From contig NZ_CADIKC010000002.1 of assembly GCF_902859805.1 (NCBI RefSeq), positions 372,001-436,000 on the forward strand: DNA of 64,000 nt, written 5' to 3'. Positions 1 through 7,828 of the stretch are shown piece by piece; the first letter of the stretch is position 1; every line of letters starts with the position of its first letter. The stretch comes from Paraburkholderia sediminicola. Its GTDB lineage: Bacteria; Pseudomonadota; Gammaproteobacteria; Burkholderiales; Burkholderiaceae. Made by a program: the position numbers and the translations under genes. A model generated the notes under the pieces. It was not told the DNA's origin. It worked only from the letters and a program-made list of their open reading frames with translations, and ran no database searches.

Positions 1-78
1 GGCCACCACGAAGTCACCAACGGCAGCTTCGTGGTGGCGCCCGCGTCGCGCCGAACACCGGGATCCGACCGCAAATGA
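1..78 (+). CDS. C-terminal end of an unidentified protein (partial)
   Basis: From base 1 a frame runs 25 codons to a TGA at 76-78. Nearly all its third positions are G or C, as expected of real coding sequence here, so it is probably the 3' end of a gene entering from the left. The residues include GHHEVTNGSFVVAPASR. I do not recognise the family; from its place before a sugar-acid carrier and a DapA-family enzyme it could belong to the same pathway, which is inference. A perfect 12-bp inverted repeat (2-13 and 27-38) lies inside the coding part. Confidence 0.5.
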   Translation, partial: GHHEVTNGSFVVAPASRRTPGSDRK

Positions 79-138
79 CTGGTGTTTACCCGCCAAACCC
101 ACTCTGACACTTGCCACTTCGCCGGAATGTGGCTCAAA

Positions 139-154
139 ATGTAAGCGCTATCAT
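139..154. promoter_or_regulatory. LacI-type operator 1
   Basis: ATGTAAGCGCTATCAT is an imperfect palindrome around the central GC that LacI/GalR proteins favour (AAGCGCT core). It shares its first 12 bases with a second copy at 215-230. The centres are 76 bp apart, compatible with looping by a tetrameric repressor. The LacI-family gene at 2799-3884 is the obvious candidate binder. Confidence 0.65.
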
Positions 155-214
155 TTTAAATGTACGGCTTTAACTGGCGGAAATGACTGCCTGGGACACG
201 ATCAGCATGCCAGC

Positions 215-230
215 ATGTAAGCGCTAACAT
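215..230. promoter_or_regulatory. LacI-type operator 2
   Basis: ATGTAAGCGCTAACAT is nearly a perfect palindrome and matches the copy at 139-154 in 14 of 16 positions. It lies about 100 bp upstream of the transporter start at 333, where it could block promoter clearance for the carrier-lyase-repressor unit. Confidence 0.65.
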
Positions 231-332
231 AGCGCGATGAACTGCAATTGGAGAACCCCGATCTCCCGGCGACCTGACACCGCATCAGCGCGCCCCCGCA
301 ACAGACAAACACATGAACCGGAGACAACCAGC

Positions 333-1652
333 ATGAGCGCCACCCCGAACCTCGAGCAGGCCCCACCGAAAATCCGCCGCGCCCAGATCGTGGCGCTCAC
401 GCTGCTGATGGTGAGCGGCATCGTCAACTATCTGGACCGTGGAACGCTCGCAGTTGCCAATCCGCTGATCCGTCACGACATGGGGCTCTCGCTCGGCCAG
501 ATGGGCCTGCTGCTGTCCGCGTTTTCCTGGAGCTACGCGTTGTTCCAGCTGCCGGTGGGCGGTCTCGTCGACCGGATCGGACCGCGCAAGCTGCTCGGCA
601 TCGGCCTGATCGTCTGGTCAATTGCGCAGGCCGCCGGCGGATTCGTCTCGACTTTCGGCTGGTTCGTCCTTGCGCGAATCGTGCTTGGCATTGGCGAGGC
701 GCCGCAGTTTCCGTCGGCAGCGCGCGTTGTCAGCAACTGGTTTCCGTTGCGCGCGCGTGGCAAGCCGACCGGTATCTTCAATTCGGCGTCCCCGCTCGGC
801 ACGGCGCTCGCGCCGCTTTGCCTGTCGATCATCGTGGTTCAGTTCCACTGGCGCTGGGCCTTCATCGTGACGGGCGTGCTGGGTCTGGTCGTCGCTGTCG
901 TGTGGCTCGCCGTATATCGCGATCCCGTCAAAGCCACGATGAGCGAAGCAGAGCGGCGCTATCTCGAAGGCGACGAAGCGGACCGCAAGCCGGCCCCCGC
1001 GGTCACGTTCGCCGACTGGCGTTCGCTGTTTTCTCACGGAACCACGTGGGGCATGCTGATCGGCTTCTTCGGCTCGGTCTACCTGAACTGGGTGTACCTC
1101 ACGTGGCTGCCTGGCTATCTGACGATGGAGCGGCACATGAGCCTGATGCATACGGGCATTGCTGCGTCGATACCGTTCTTCTGCGGCTTTCTGGGTTCGC
1201 TCACGGCCGGCTGGTTCTCCGATCTCATCACGAGCGGCAGCACGAATCCGGTCACCAGCCGCCGCAATGCGGTGGTGATCGCGATGCTCGGCATGGTCGC
1301 GTTCACCATTCCGGCGGCGCTCGTCGAGAGCAACACAATCGCGATCGTGTGCATTTCGGTAGTGATCTTTCTGGCGAATGCCGCCTCCGCCAGCTCATGG
1401 GCGCTGGCCACCGCTGCCGCGCCGCCGAACCGCGTCGGCTCGCTCGGCGCGATCCAGAACTTCGGCGGCTTTCTCGGCGGCGCTCTCGCCCCTATCCTGA
1501 CCGGCTACATCGCGCAGACCTGGTCGTTCGTCCCTGCATTGCTCACGGCCGCCGGCATCGCGTTTGCCGGCGCCATGAGCTACCTCCTGCTGGTACGCAA
1601 ACCGATCGACGACCGGCCCGTCTCCACTGAAACCCTGCGAGCGCCCGCCTGA
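333..1652 (+). CDS. MFS transporter, anion:cation symporter (ACS) family, probable sugar-acid carrier
   Basis: This 439-residue, 12-helix inner-membrane carrier resembles the galactonate/glucarate/phthalate (ACS) branch of the MFS. The ACS helix-1 signature NYLDRGTLAVA is at residues 32-42 and the loop 2-3 motif GGLVDRIGPRK at 76-86. I start it at ATG 333 behind a GGAGA ribosome site rather than at ATG 237, because the earlier part (RTPISRRPDT...) does not look like transporter sequence. It leads a likely operon with the DapA-family enzyme 49 bp downstream and the LacI repressor, and two LacI-type operators precede it. Substrate is inferred from context: an aldonate, aldarate or related acid. 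Confidence 0.88.
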   Translation: MSATPNLEQAPPKIRRAQIVALTLLMVSGIVNYLDRGTLAVANPLIRHDMGLSLGQMGLLLSAFSWSYALFQLPVGGLVDRIGPRKLLGIGLIVWSIAQAAGGFVSTFGWFVLARIVLGIGEAPQFPSAARVVSNWFPLRARGKPTGIFNSASPLGTALAPLCLSIIVVQFHWRWAFIVTGVLGLVVAVVWLAVYRDPVKATMSEAERRYLEGDEADRKPAPAVTFADWRSLFSHGTTWGMLIGFFGSVYLNWVYLTWLPGYLTMERHMSLMHTGIAASIPFFCGFLGSLTAGWFSDLITSGSTNPVTSRRNAVVIAMLGMVAFTIPAALVESNTIAIVCISVVIFLANAASASSWALATAAAPPNRVGSLGAIQNFGGFLGGALAPILTGYIAQTWSFVPALLTAAGIAFAGAMSYLLLVRKPIDDRPVSTETLRAPA

Positions 1653-1701
1653 AGGCGGCCGTTGCGTCAACTCATCGAATCCTTCCCCGGAGATCAACAC
1701 C

Positions 1702-2661
1702 ATGACCACCGCCAAGCCCGCCAAGACGTCAGTCGAAGGCATCGTCCCCGTGATGCTGACGCCGTTCGACGATTCCGGCGCCATCGACTACGCCGGACTC
1801 GAACGTCTGATCGAGTGGTACATCGCACACGGGTCCGACGCGCTGTTCGCCGTCGCCCAGTCGAGTGAAATGCAGTTTCTGACGCTCGCCGAGCGCGGCG
1901 CGCTGGGACGCTTCGTGGTCGAGAAGGTTGCCGGCCGCATTCCCGTCGTGGTCTCCGGCCACATCAGCGACGACGCCGATGCGCAGGCCGAGGAGCTGAA
2001 CGTCGCCGCGGCCACGGGCGCGCAAGGCATCGTGCTCGTGACGAACCGGCTCGATCCGAATCGTCAGGGAACGGAGGCCTTCGCGGCGAATCTCAAGCGG
2101 CTCCTCACGCGACTTCCGTCGGACATGCCGCTCGGTTTGTACGAATGCCCGGCGCCCTACCGCCGGCTGCTATCCGACGATGAATTGAAGCTCTGCATCG
2201 ATACCGGCCGCTTCATCATGCTGAAGGACGTGAGTTGCGATCTCGCGACCGTCAAGCGGCGCGTCGCGCTCGCCCAGGGCTCGCCGCTGAAAATCCTGAA
2301 CGCCAACGCGGCCATTGCGTGGGACGCCATGAAGGCTGGCTCCGCAGGCTTCAACGGCGTATTCACGAACTTCCACCCGGATCTGTACAACTGGCTGCGC
2401 AATGACGCGGCACAGGACCCGGCTCTCGCGGAGGAACTCGCGACGTTTCTCGTGCTCGCTGCCGTATCCGAAGCGCTCGGTTACCCCGCGCTTGCGAAGA
2501 TCTATCACCAGCGCATCGGCACGTTCGATTCGATCCGCTGCCGTGCGATCGACTATGACGTGCGCGAACGTTTCTGGGCGCTCGACGCGGTGCTCGACAA
2601 GATCGTCGCCGGCACCGAGCATTTCCGCTCGCGCATTGCCGCGCTCGGTCAACGCGGCTAG
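1702..2661 (+). CDS. DapA/NanA-family (dihydrodipicolinate synthase-like) aldolase or dehydratase
   Basis: A class I Schiff-base lyase of 319 residues with the usual (beta/alpha)8 barrel length. The Schiff-base lysine is K175 in FIMLKDVS, the catalytic tyrosine Y147 in GLYECP, and the phosphate-loop-like segment reads AQSSE (52-56) instead of the GTTGE of true DapA. That substitution and the linkage to an ACS carrier and LacI repressor argue against lysine biosynthesis. They favour cleavage or dehydration of a 2-keto sugar acid to pyruvate or a ketoglutarate semialdehyde (inference). The ribosome site CCGGAG precedes ATG 1702. Family assignment is firm, exact reaction is not. Confidence 0.85.
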   Translation: MTTAKPAKTSVEGIVPVMLTPFDDSGAIDYAGLERLIEWYIAHGSDALFAVAQSSEMQFLTLAERGALGRFVVEKVAGRIPVVVSGHISDDADAQAEELNVAAATGAQGIVLVTNRLDPNRQGTEAFAANLKRLLTRLPSDMPLGLYECPAPYRRLLSDDELKLCIDTGRFIMLKDVSCDLATVKRRVALAQGSPLKILNANAAIAWDAMKAGSAGFNGVFTNFHPDLYNWLRNDAAQDPALAEELATFLVLAAVSEALGYPALAKIYHQRIGTFDSIRCRAIDYDVRERFWALDAVLDKIVAGTEHFRSRIAALGQRG

Positions 2662-2798
2662 GTTCGCGGATATCAGCCGTCAGAGACACCCAGTGACCGG
2701 AACGCGAGCAACCACCGTCATGTGCGCCCGCGCTTCGCGCGTGCAGGCAGCGGTAAGATGTCGGGCGCTCTCCGATTCACTCTTCGCTTTCTGATCCA

Positions 2799-3884
2799 AT
2801 GCCTGATTCCGCCGACTCCCCCGAGTCCCCGGCCACCGTCCGAACTCCGACGAACCGTGCCCGCCGCAACACGGGCCGTACCGTGCTGTCCGATGTCGCC
2901 AAGCTCGCCGGTGTATCGACAGCGACCGTATCGCGGGTCTACAACGAGCCGGACAAGGTCTCGGCGAACGTGCGCGAGCGTGTCGAACACGCCGCGCGCA
3001 CGCTCAACTGGTTTCCCAACGCAGCGGGCCGCGCGCTTGCGTCCACGCGCAGTCACATTGCCGGCATCATCATTCCAACGCTGGATGACCAGGTGTTCGC
3101 TTCGCAGGTGAGCGCCATGCAGGCTGCGTTCGCGGCACGCGGCATCACACTCGTGCTCGGTTGCTCGAACTACGATCCAGCGCAGGCGCTCGTGCAGGTG
3201 CGCGCCATGCTCGCACGCGGTGTCGAGGCGATGGCCGTGGTGGGCGAGGCTCATCCCCCCGAACTATTCGAGGCGTTGCGGAGTTATCGCGTGCCCTATG
3301 CGGTCACGTATGCATACCGCAAGGACAGCCCACATATCTGCGTCGGCTTCGACAATCACGCGGCCTACACCGAGATCACCGAACATCTGATCGGCCTCGG
3401 GCATCGCTCGTTCGCGGTCTGCATCCAGCCGACCCGCGACAACGATCGCGTGCAGGCGCGCGTGGCGGGTATCCGCTCGACACTCGAACGCCACGGCCTC
3501 GCGGTGCGGCCTGAGCACATGCTCGAAGGCAAATCATCGATCGAATTCGGGCGACGCTGCCTGCGCTCGATCTGGCAAGCGCCATGCGAGCGCCCGAGCG
3601 CGATCATCTGCGGCAACGATCACATCGCGCTTGGCGTCCTGCGTGAGGCGGAGGAACTGGGTATCGCGATTCCCGGCGAACTATCCGTGACCGGCTTCGA
3701 CGATCTTGAGATCGCGAAAGAGCTCCGCCCCGCGCTGACGACGATGCGAGTCGACACGTACGAGATCGGGCGTCTTACCGCGCAGTATCTGCTCGACGTG
3801 CTCGACGGCAAGCGCCCGCAGCACGGACACGAAGTGCACGCTCTATTCCAGCTCAGGCAATCGACCGGGCCGAGCGCGCGATAG
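2799..3884 (+). CDS. LacI/GalR-family transcriptional repressor
   Basis: 361 residues: an N-terminal extension, then the LacI helix-turn-helix (TVLSDVAKLAGVSTATVSR, 28-46), the hinge helix near 70-80 (NAAGRALASTRS), and a periplasmic-binding-protein-like sensor domain ending in the typical SVTGFDDLEIAKELRPALTT region. Last gene of the carrier-lyase-repressor group and in the same direction, so it probably represses its own operon through the operators at 139-154 and 215-230. The ligand is unknown; a sugar acid or intermediate of the pathway is inferred. No strong ribosome site precedes ATG 2799. Confidence 0.9.
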   Translation: MPDSADSPESPATVRTPTNRARRNTGRTVLSDVAKLAGVSTATVSRVYNEPDKVSANVRERVEHAARTLNWFPNAAGRALASTRSHIAGIIIPTLDDQVFASQVSAMQAAFAARGITLVLGCSNYDPAQALVQVRAMLARGVEAMAVVGEAHPPELFEALRSYRVPYAVTYAYRKDSPHICVGFDNHAAYTEITEHLIGLGHRSFAVCIQPTRDNDRVQARVAGIRSTLERHGLAVRPEHMLEGKSSIEFGRRCLRSIWQAPCERPSAIICGNDHIALGVLREAEELGIAIPGELSVTGFDDLEIAKELRPALTTMRVDTYEIGRLTAQYLLDVLDGKRPQHGHEVHALFQLRQSTGPSAR

Positions 3885-3933
3885 CTGCGCGGCGCTTTTC
3901 TCGGCATGAACGGCGTTACGTAGGGCCGGTTTG

Positions 3934-5763
3934 TCACACCGAATCAATCGGATCGCTCACCGCGCCTCGCTGCACCGCATGCCCCGACTGCTCGCCGAAC
4001 TGCAGAGCGGCGAGCTGCGCATAGAGCGGCGAACTCAGAAGAAGCTCTGCGTGACGGCCCTGTGCGACGATGCGGCCTTGTTCCAGCACGACAATGCGAT
4101 CGGCCTGTTGCACGGTCGCAAGACGGTGCGCGATAACCAGTGTGGTGCGGTTCTGCGCGGCATTGTCCAACGCCTTCTGCACGAGCCGTTCGCTGGCGGC
4201 ATCGAGCGCGCTGGTCGCTTCGTCCAGCAGCAGAATGGGCGGATTCTTCAGAATCGCGCGAGCGATCGCAATGCGCTGGCGCTGCCCGCCAGACAGCCGC
4301 ACGCCACGCTCGCCGAGAAAGGTGTCGTAGCCTTGCGGCAGTTCGTCGATAAAACCGGCCGCAGCGGCCATCTCGGCCGCACGTTGCACTTGCGCGAGTG
4401 TGGCATCCGGTGCGCCGTAGCGAATGTTGTCGAGTACGCTGCCAGAAAAGATCACCGACTCCTGCAGCACCACGCCGATTTCCTTGCGCAACTCGACGAG
4501 CGGCACATCGCGCGTCGGGACGCCGTTGATCAGAATGCTGCCGGACTGCGGATCGTAAAAACGCAGCAGCAGCTGGAACAGCGTGGTCTTGCCCGCACCG
4601 GACGGTCCGACCAGGGCGACATGTTCGCCCGGACGGACATCGAGCGAGAGCGCGGAAAGCGCTGCAATGCCGGGGCGCGACGGATACGAGAAACTGACGT
4701 TGTCGAATCGGATGCCCTCGCCTCGCGCAGGCAGCGCGACCGTGGTCTCGGCCTGCACCACCGGCGAGCGCGCCGCCAGCAGTTGCAGCAACCGTTCGGT
4801 GGCGCCGGCCGCGCGCTGCAGATCGCCCCACACTTCAGCAACTGCGCCCACTGCGCCGGCCGTGAACACCGCGTAGAGAATGAACTGCGACAACTGGCCC
4901 GCCGTCATCCGCCCGGCCAGCACCGCCTGCGCGCCGAGCCACAGCACGAACACGATGGCGCTGAACACCAGCACGATCACCACGGCGGTCAACCAGGCAC
5001 GCGCGCGAATGCGCGTGAGCGCCGTATCAAAGGCTGCTTCCACCGCGCCGGCAAAGCGCCGCACCTCGAAGGGTTCCTGCGTATACGACTGCACAGTCGG
5101 CATGGCATTGAGCACTTCACCCGCCAACGCGCTCGTGTTCGCGATCTTGTCCTGGCTCGCGCGCGAAAGACGCCGCACGCGCCGCCCGAAGATCACGATA
5201 GGCGCAACCACCACAACCAGCGTCGCGATGATGTACCCAGAGAGCACCGGGCTCGTCACCGCCAGCATCGCGACGCCACCGGTCAACAGGAAGAAGTTGC
5301 GCAAGCCCAGCGACAGGCTGGTGCCCACCACCGCCTGGATCAGGGTGGTGTCGGCGGTGAGTCGTGACAGCACTTCGCCGGTTTGCGTGGTCTCGAAGAA
5401 CTGCGGGCTCATGCCCAGCACGTGGTCGTAGACCGCCCGCCGCAAGTCGGCCGTGACCCGCTCGCCCAGCCACGACACGAGGTAGAAGCGTAGCGCCGTG
5501 GCGGCGGCCAGTACCAGCGAAACGAGAAACAACGCAAAGAAATAGCGATCGATGTGCGCCCGATCGCCCCCCGCGAAGCCACGATCGATCAGGTATTTGA
5601 AAGCCACCGGCAACACCAGCGTGGCGCCGGCCGAGGTCACCAGCGCGAGGAACGCGAGCGCCCAGCGGCCTGCATAGGGGCGCAGGAAGGGCAACAGGGC
5701 AAACAGAGGGCCAATACGTCGTGAAGCTGATGCAGGCGGCGAAGACGGAACAGCGTCTGACAT
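3934..5763 (-). CDS. MsbA-like ABC exporter, fused permease-ATPase
   Basis: A 609-residue half-transporter. Six membrane helices lie in the first 310 residues. The ATPase domain has Walker A GPSGAGKTT (386-394), Q-loop Q434, signature LSGGQ (490-494), Walker B ILLLDE (510-515) and switch H546 (IAHR). All catalytic residues are intact, so it should work as a homodimeric exporter of lipid or drug-like substrates. The ribosome site AGGGAAA lies just upstream of ATG 5763. It converges on the LacI gene and is monocistronic. It belongs to the ABCB group widely annotated in Burkholderia as an ABC transporter/permease; substrate unknown. Confidence 0.92.
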   Translation of the reverse strand: MSDAVPSSPPASASRRIGPLFALLPFLRPYAGRWALAFLALVTSAGATLVLPVAFKYLIDRGFAGGDRAHIDRYFFALFLVSLVLAAATALRFYLVSWLGERVTADLRRAVYDHVLGMSPQFFETTQTGEVLSRLTADTTLIQAVVGTSLSLGLRNFFLLTGGVAMLAVTSPVLSGYIIATLVVVVAPIVIFGRRVRRLSRASQDKIANTSALAGEVLNAMPTVQSYTQEPFEVRRFAGAVEAAFDTALTRIRARAWLTAVVIVLVFSAIVFVLWLGAQAVLAGRMTAGQLSQFILYAVFTAGAVGAVAEVWGDLQRAAGATERLLQLLAARSPVVQAETTVALPARGEGIRFDNVSFSYPSRPGIAALSALSLDVRPGEHVALVGPSGAGKTTLFQLLLRFYDPQSGSILINGVPTRDVPLVELRKEIGVVLQESVIFSGSVLDNIRYGAPDATLAQVQRAAEMAAAAGFIDELPQGYDTFLGERGVRLSGGQRQRIAIARAILKNPPILLLDEATSALDAASERLVQKALDNAAQNRTTLVIAHRLATVQQADRIVVLEQGRIVAQGRHAELLLSSPLYAQLAALQFGEQSGHAVQRGAVSDPIDSV

Positions 5764-5911
5764 GAAGTTTCCCTGATGAATCGAAGGTCACCCCGATTGT
5801 GCCAGTCCTGCGGATTCGAAGGCGGCTCACGTATAAGCCTCCTCTGCGCGCTTGCCGCGACTGTGCATCTGTATCAAGATCAAGCCGACTCATCCGGACC
5901 AGGCTATTCCC

Positions 5912-6121
5912 ATGAAAAACGACTCTGACTCTGACTCCGACTCCGATCCCGACAAACTGAAAGGCCCAGGTGGTTTGACGCTGCGCCAGATCCACGATCA
6001 GGTGCAAAAGAGCCTCGAGCGCGACCGCGAAGAGCTGGCGTCGCGCAACGCTATCGCTCCGCAACGCAGCAGGTGGCAACGTTGGGTGCGTTACGTGTGG
6101 GGCCGCAGCGGGCGTCGCTAG
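5912..6121 (+). CDS. Small hypothetical protein with an acidic Ser-Asp repeat
   Basis: 69 residues if started at ATG 5912. Residues 4-13 alternate Asp and Ser (DSDSDSDSDP). A predicted helical middle follows (LTLRQIHDQVQKSLERDREEL) and a strongly basic, Trp-rich tail (RWQRWVRYVWGRSGRR). The protein is therefore charge-split: acidic head, basic foot. No domain recognised. It is divergent from the ABC exporter and convergent with the LysR gene. High GC3 in the middle and tail supports real coding. The only ribosome-site candidate, CCAGG, is weak. Confidence 0.55.
   Translation: MKNDSDSDSDSDPDKLKGPGGLTLRQIHDQVQKSLERDREELASRNAIAPQRSRWQRWVRYVWGRSGRR
5921..5950 (+). repeat. Five tandem GACTCY-type hexamers coding Asp-Ser
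   Basis: Hexamers GACTCT, GACTCT, GACTCC, GACTCC, GATCCC follow each other in frame. Because the unit is 6 bp, gain or loss of units would change protein length without a frameshift. Confidence 0.7.
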
Positions 6122-6162
6122 GCGGCGAGAATGACCGCGCAAACCCGATGCGCGGCGATGCC

Positions 6163-7065
6163 CTAGACGATGGAAACCGGCCCCACGCTCTGCTTCGCCT
6201 CAGACAGCAACCAGGTCCTGAAAGCCACGACGTTGGGGCGGTCCAGCGCGGCGGGCGGATAGACAAGCCAATAGCTGTAGTCGTTGGGCAGCACCACGTC
6301 GAAAGGCTGTACCAATCGGCCACTGCGCAGATCGTCCGCGGCGAGCATGAGCCGGCCCAACGCAACCCCCTGCCCATCCACCGCAGCCTGCAATGCGTGG
6401 CTGGCGTCGTTAAACGATGGCCCCGTATCCATGTCGAGTCCGCTTATCCCGGCCTCGTTGCACCAGTGCCGCCACGCTTCTCGCGGTGTGTCGTGCAACA
6501 GGCGGACATGGCGCAAGTCAGCCGGGACACGAATGGCAGGCTGCCCATCGGCGAGCCTCGGACTACAGACCGGACTCAGTGTTTCACGAGCGATCAGGTC
6601 AGCTTTCACACCGGTCCATTTCCCGAGCCCTGAGCGAATGCCAACATCGAAGCGCTCCGTTGTGAACGTCCAGACATCGGCAGAACTATCGAGGCGCACG
6701 TCGATGTCCGGATGCAAGGCGCGAAACGTTTCAAGACGCGGCACCAGCCATCGCGAAGCGAACGAAGGCAGAACCGTGATGCACAACGGTCGCGCATCGG
6801 GTTCCATCAGACGCAGCGTTGCCGCCGCAATGCGATCGAGCGCACCGGCCAGTTCCGGGAGATAGGCTTCGCCCTTTGCTGTGAGCTTCAGTGCGTGCCC
6901 GCGACGCTCGAACAGACGAAAGCCCAACCAGTCTTCAAGCTGGCGAATCTGATGACTGATGGCCGCCTGCGTCACACACAATTCGGCAGCAGCGCGGGTA
7001 AAGCTCAGATGCTGCGCCGCGGCCTCAAAGGCACGCAGCGCACCTAGCGGAGGCAGGCGTCGCAT
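6163..7065 (-). CDS. LysR-type regulator, GcvA-like subgroup
   Basis: 300 residues. The winged helix-turn-helix begins at once (LGALRAFEAAAQHLSFTRAA, 8-27, then ELCVTQAAISHQIRQLEDWLG), and the GcvA/AmpR-type effector domain follows (ITVLPSFASRWLVPRL). It is divergent from the LysE exporter gene at 7199. The two share a 133-bp intergenic region with a TTATC-N11-GATAA box, so control of the exporter and of itself is likely. Ligand unknown; an amino acid would fit. Confidence 0.9.
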   Translation of the reverse strand: MRRLPPLGALRAFEAAAQHLSFTRAAAELCVTQAAISHQIRQLEDWLGFRLFERRGHALKLTAKGEAYLPELAGALDRIAAATLRLMEPDARPLCITVLPSFASRWLVPRLETFRALHPDIDVRLDSSADVWTFTTERFDVGIRSGLGKWTGVKADLIARETLSPVCSPRLADGQPAIRVPADLRHVRLLHDTPREAWRHWCNEAGISGLDMDTGPSFNDASHALQAAVDGQGVALGRLMLAADDLRSGRLVQPFDVVLPNDYSYWLVYPPAALDRPNVVAFRTWLLSEAKQSVGPVSIV

Positions 7066-7086
7066 GGACTGGTCGATTACCGTGGT

Positions 7087-7107
7087 TTATCGAGAGCATG
7101 AAGATAA
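7087..7107. promoter_or_regulatory. Candidate LysR binding box between LysR and LysE genes
   Basis: TTATC (7087-7091) and GATAA (7103-7107) form perfect arms separated by 11 bases, the classic T-N11-A geometry of LysR-type boxes. One base further out the arms also extend imperfectly (GGTTTATC / GATAACCC). It lies 22-42 bp upstream of the LysR start. Confidence 0.5.
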
Positions 7108-7198
7108 CCCGTTTGTGACGCAGGAGGAAGTCGCTTCTAATCACACACTCCACGGGCAAACGTAATGTTCCGGCTCCTTGCCGACATGAGGCTAATCG

Positions 7199-7807
7199 AT
7201 GATTGCATGGAACATCTGGATCCTGTTTCTTGGCTACACCGTACCGATGGTCGTCAGCCCCGGTCCGGGCAACACGGTCCTCGCGACCGCCGGCGGCCGC
7301 TACGGCGTGGCCGGCTCGATTCCATTCTGGGCCGGCTTCGAGATCGCCAATCTGGTGTTGTGCCTCGCCTATGGAATGGGTCTCGGCAAAGTACTGCACG
7401 GCCACCCTGAAATCCAGATGGTGTTCAAGTGGGGCGGCACCGTCTATCTGCTCTATCTTGCCTGGGGATTTTTTCGTTCGTCGGCTATATCCGCAAACAG
7501 CAGCGGGCAGGATCATGCCCGCCTGCGTACCGGAGACGGATTTCTATCCGTGATCCTCAACCCCAAGATTCACTCGATGATTCTGGTGATGTTTTCGCAG
7601 TTTCTCGACTCGGCAAAACCGCTACCGGCACAAGTCTTTCAGTTCGCGGCGGCGTTTCTCGTCGTGTGCATGGTCTGCCACTTTCCATGGATCTATGGCG
7701 GCCAGTTGATTCTTCGCCGGTTTCGATCCGCACGTGCGTTGCGAATTCAGGGACGCGTGTTCGGTATCTGCATGATCCTCGTGGCAGCTTACGTCGCCTT
7801 CGCCTGA
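7199..7807 (+). CDS. LysE/RhtB-family amino-acid exporter
   Basis: 202 residues with about six hydrophobic helices. The early signature PGPGNTVLATAGGRYG (21-36), a basic loop after helix 3 and the later segment SVILNPKIHSMIL are typical of LysE/RhtB efflux permeases. The ribosome site GAGG is 7 bases before ATG 7199. It is divergent from the GcvA-like LysR, the usual arrangement for amino-acid export control. The exported compound cannot be read from the sequence. Confidence 0.85.
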   Translation: MIAWNIWILFLGYTVPMVVSPGPGNTVLATAGGRYGVAGSIPFWAGFEIANLVLCLAYGMGLGKVLHGHPEIQMVFKWGGTVYLLYLAWGFFRSSAISANSSGQDHARLRTGDGFLSVILNPKIHSMILVMFSQFLDSAKPLPAQVFQFAAAFLVVCMVCHFPWIYGGQLILRRFRSARALRIQGRVFGICMILVAAYVAFA

Positions 7808-7828
7808 AATCGACCGGTGGCTTGTTAA

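Noticed and set aside
2..38. Perfect 12-bp inverted repeat at the window edge, considered as a terminator
   Set aside because: It lies inside a well-biased coding frame ending at 78 and has no T-tract.
3931..5367. Long plus-strand open frame opposite the ABC exporter
   Set aside because: It is the reverse complement of a fully motif-bearing ABC gene, is Arg/His-rich, and has no domain; an antisense shadow of high G+C coding.
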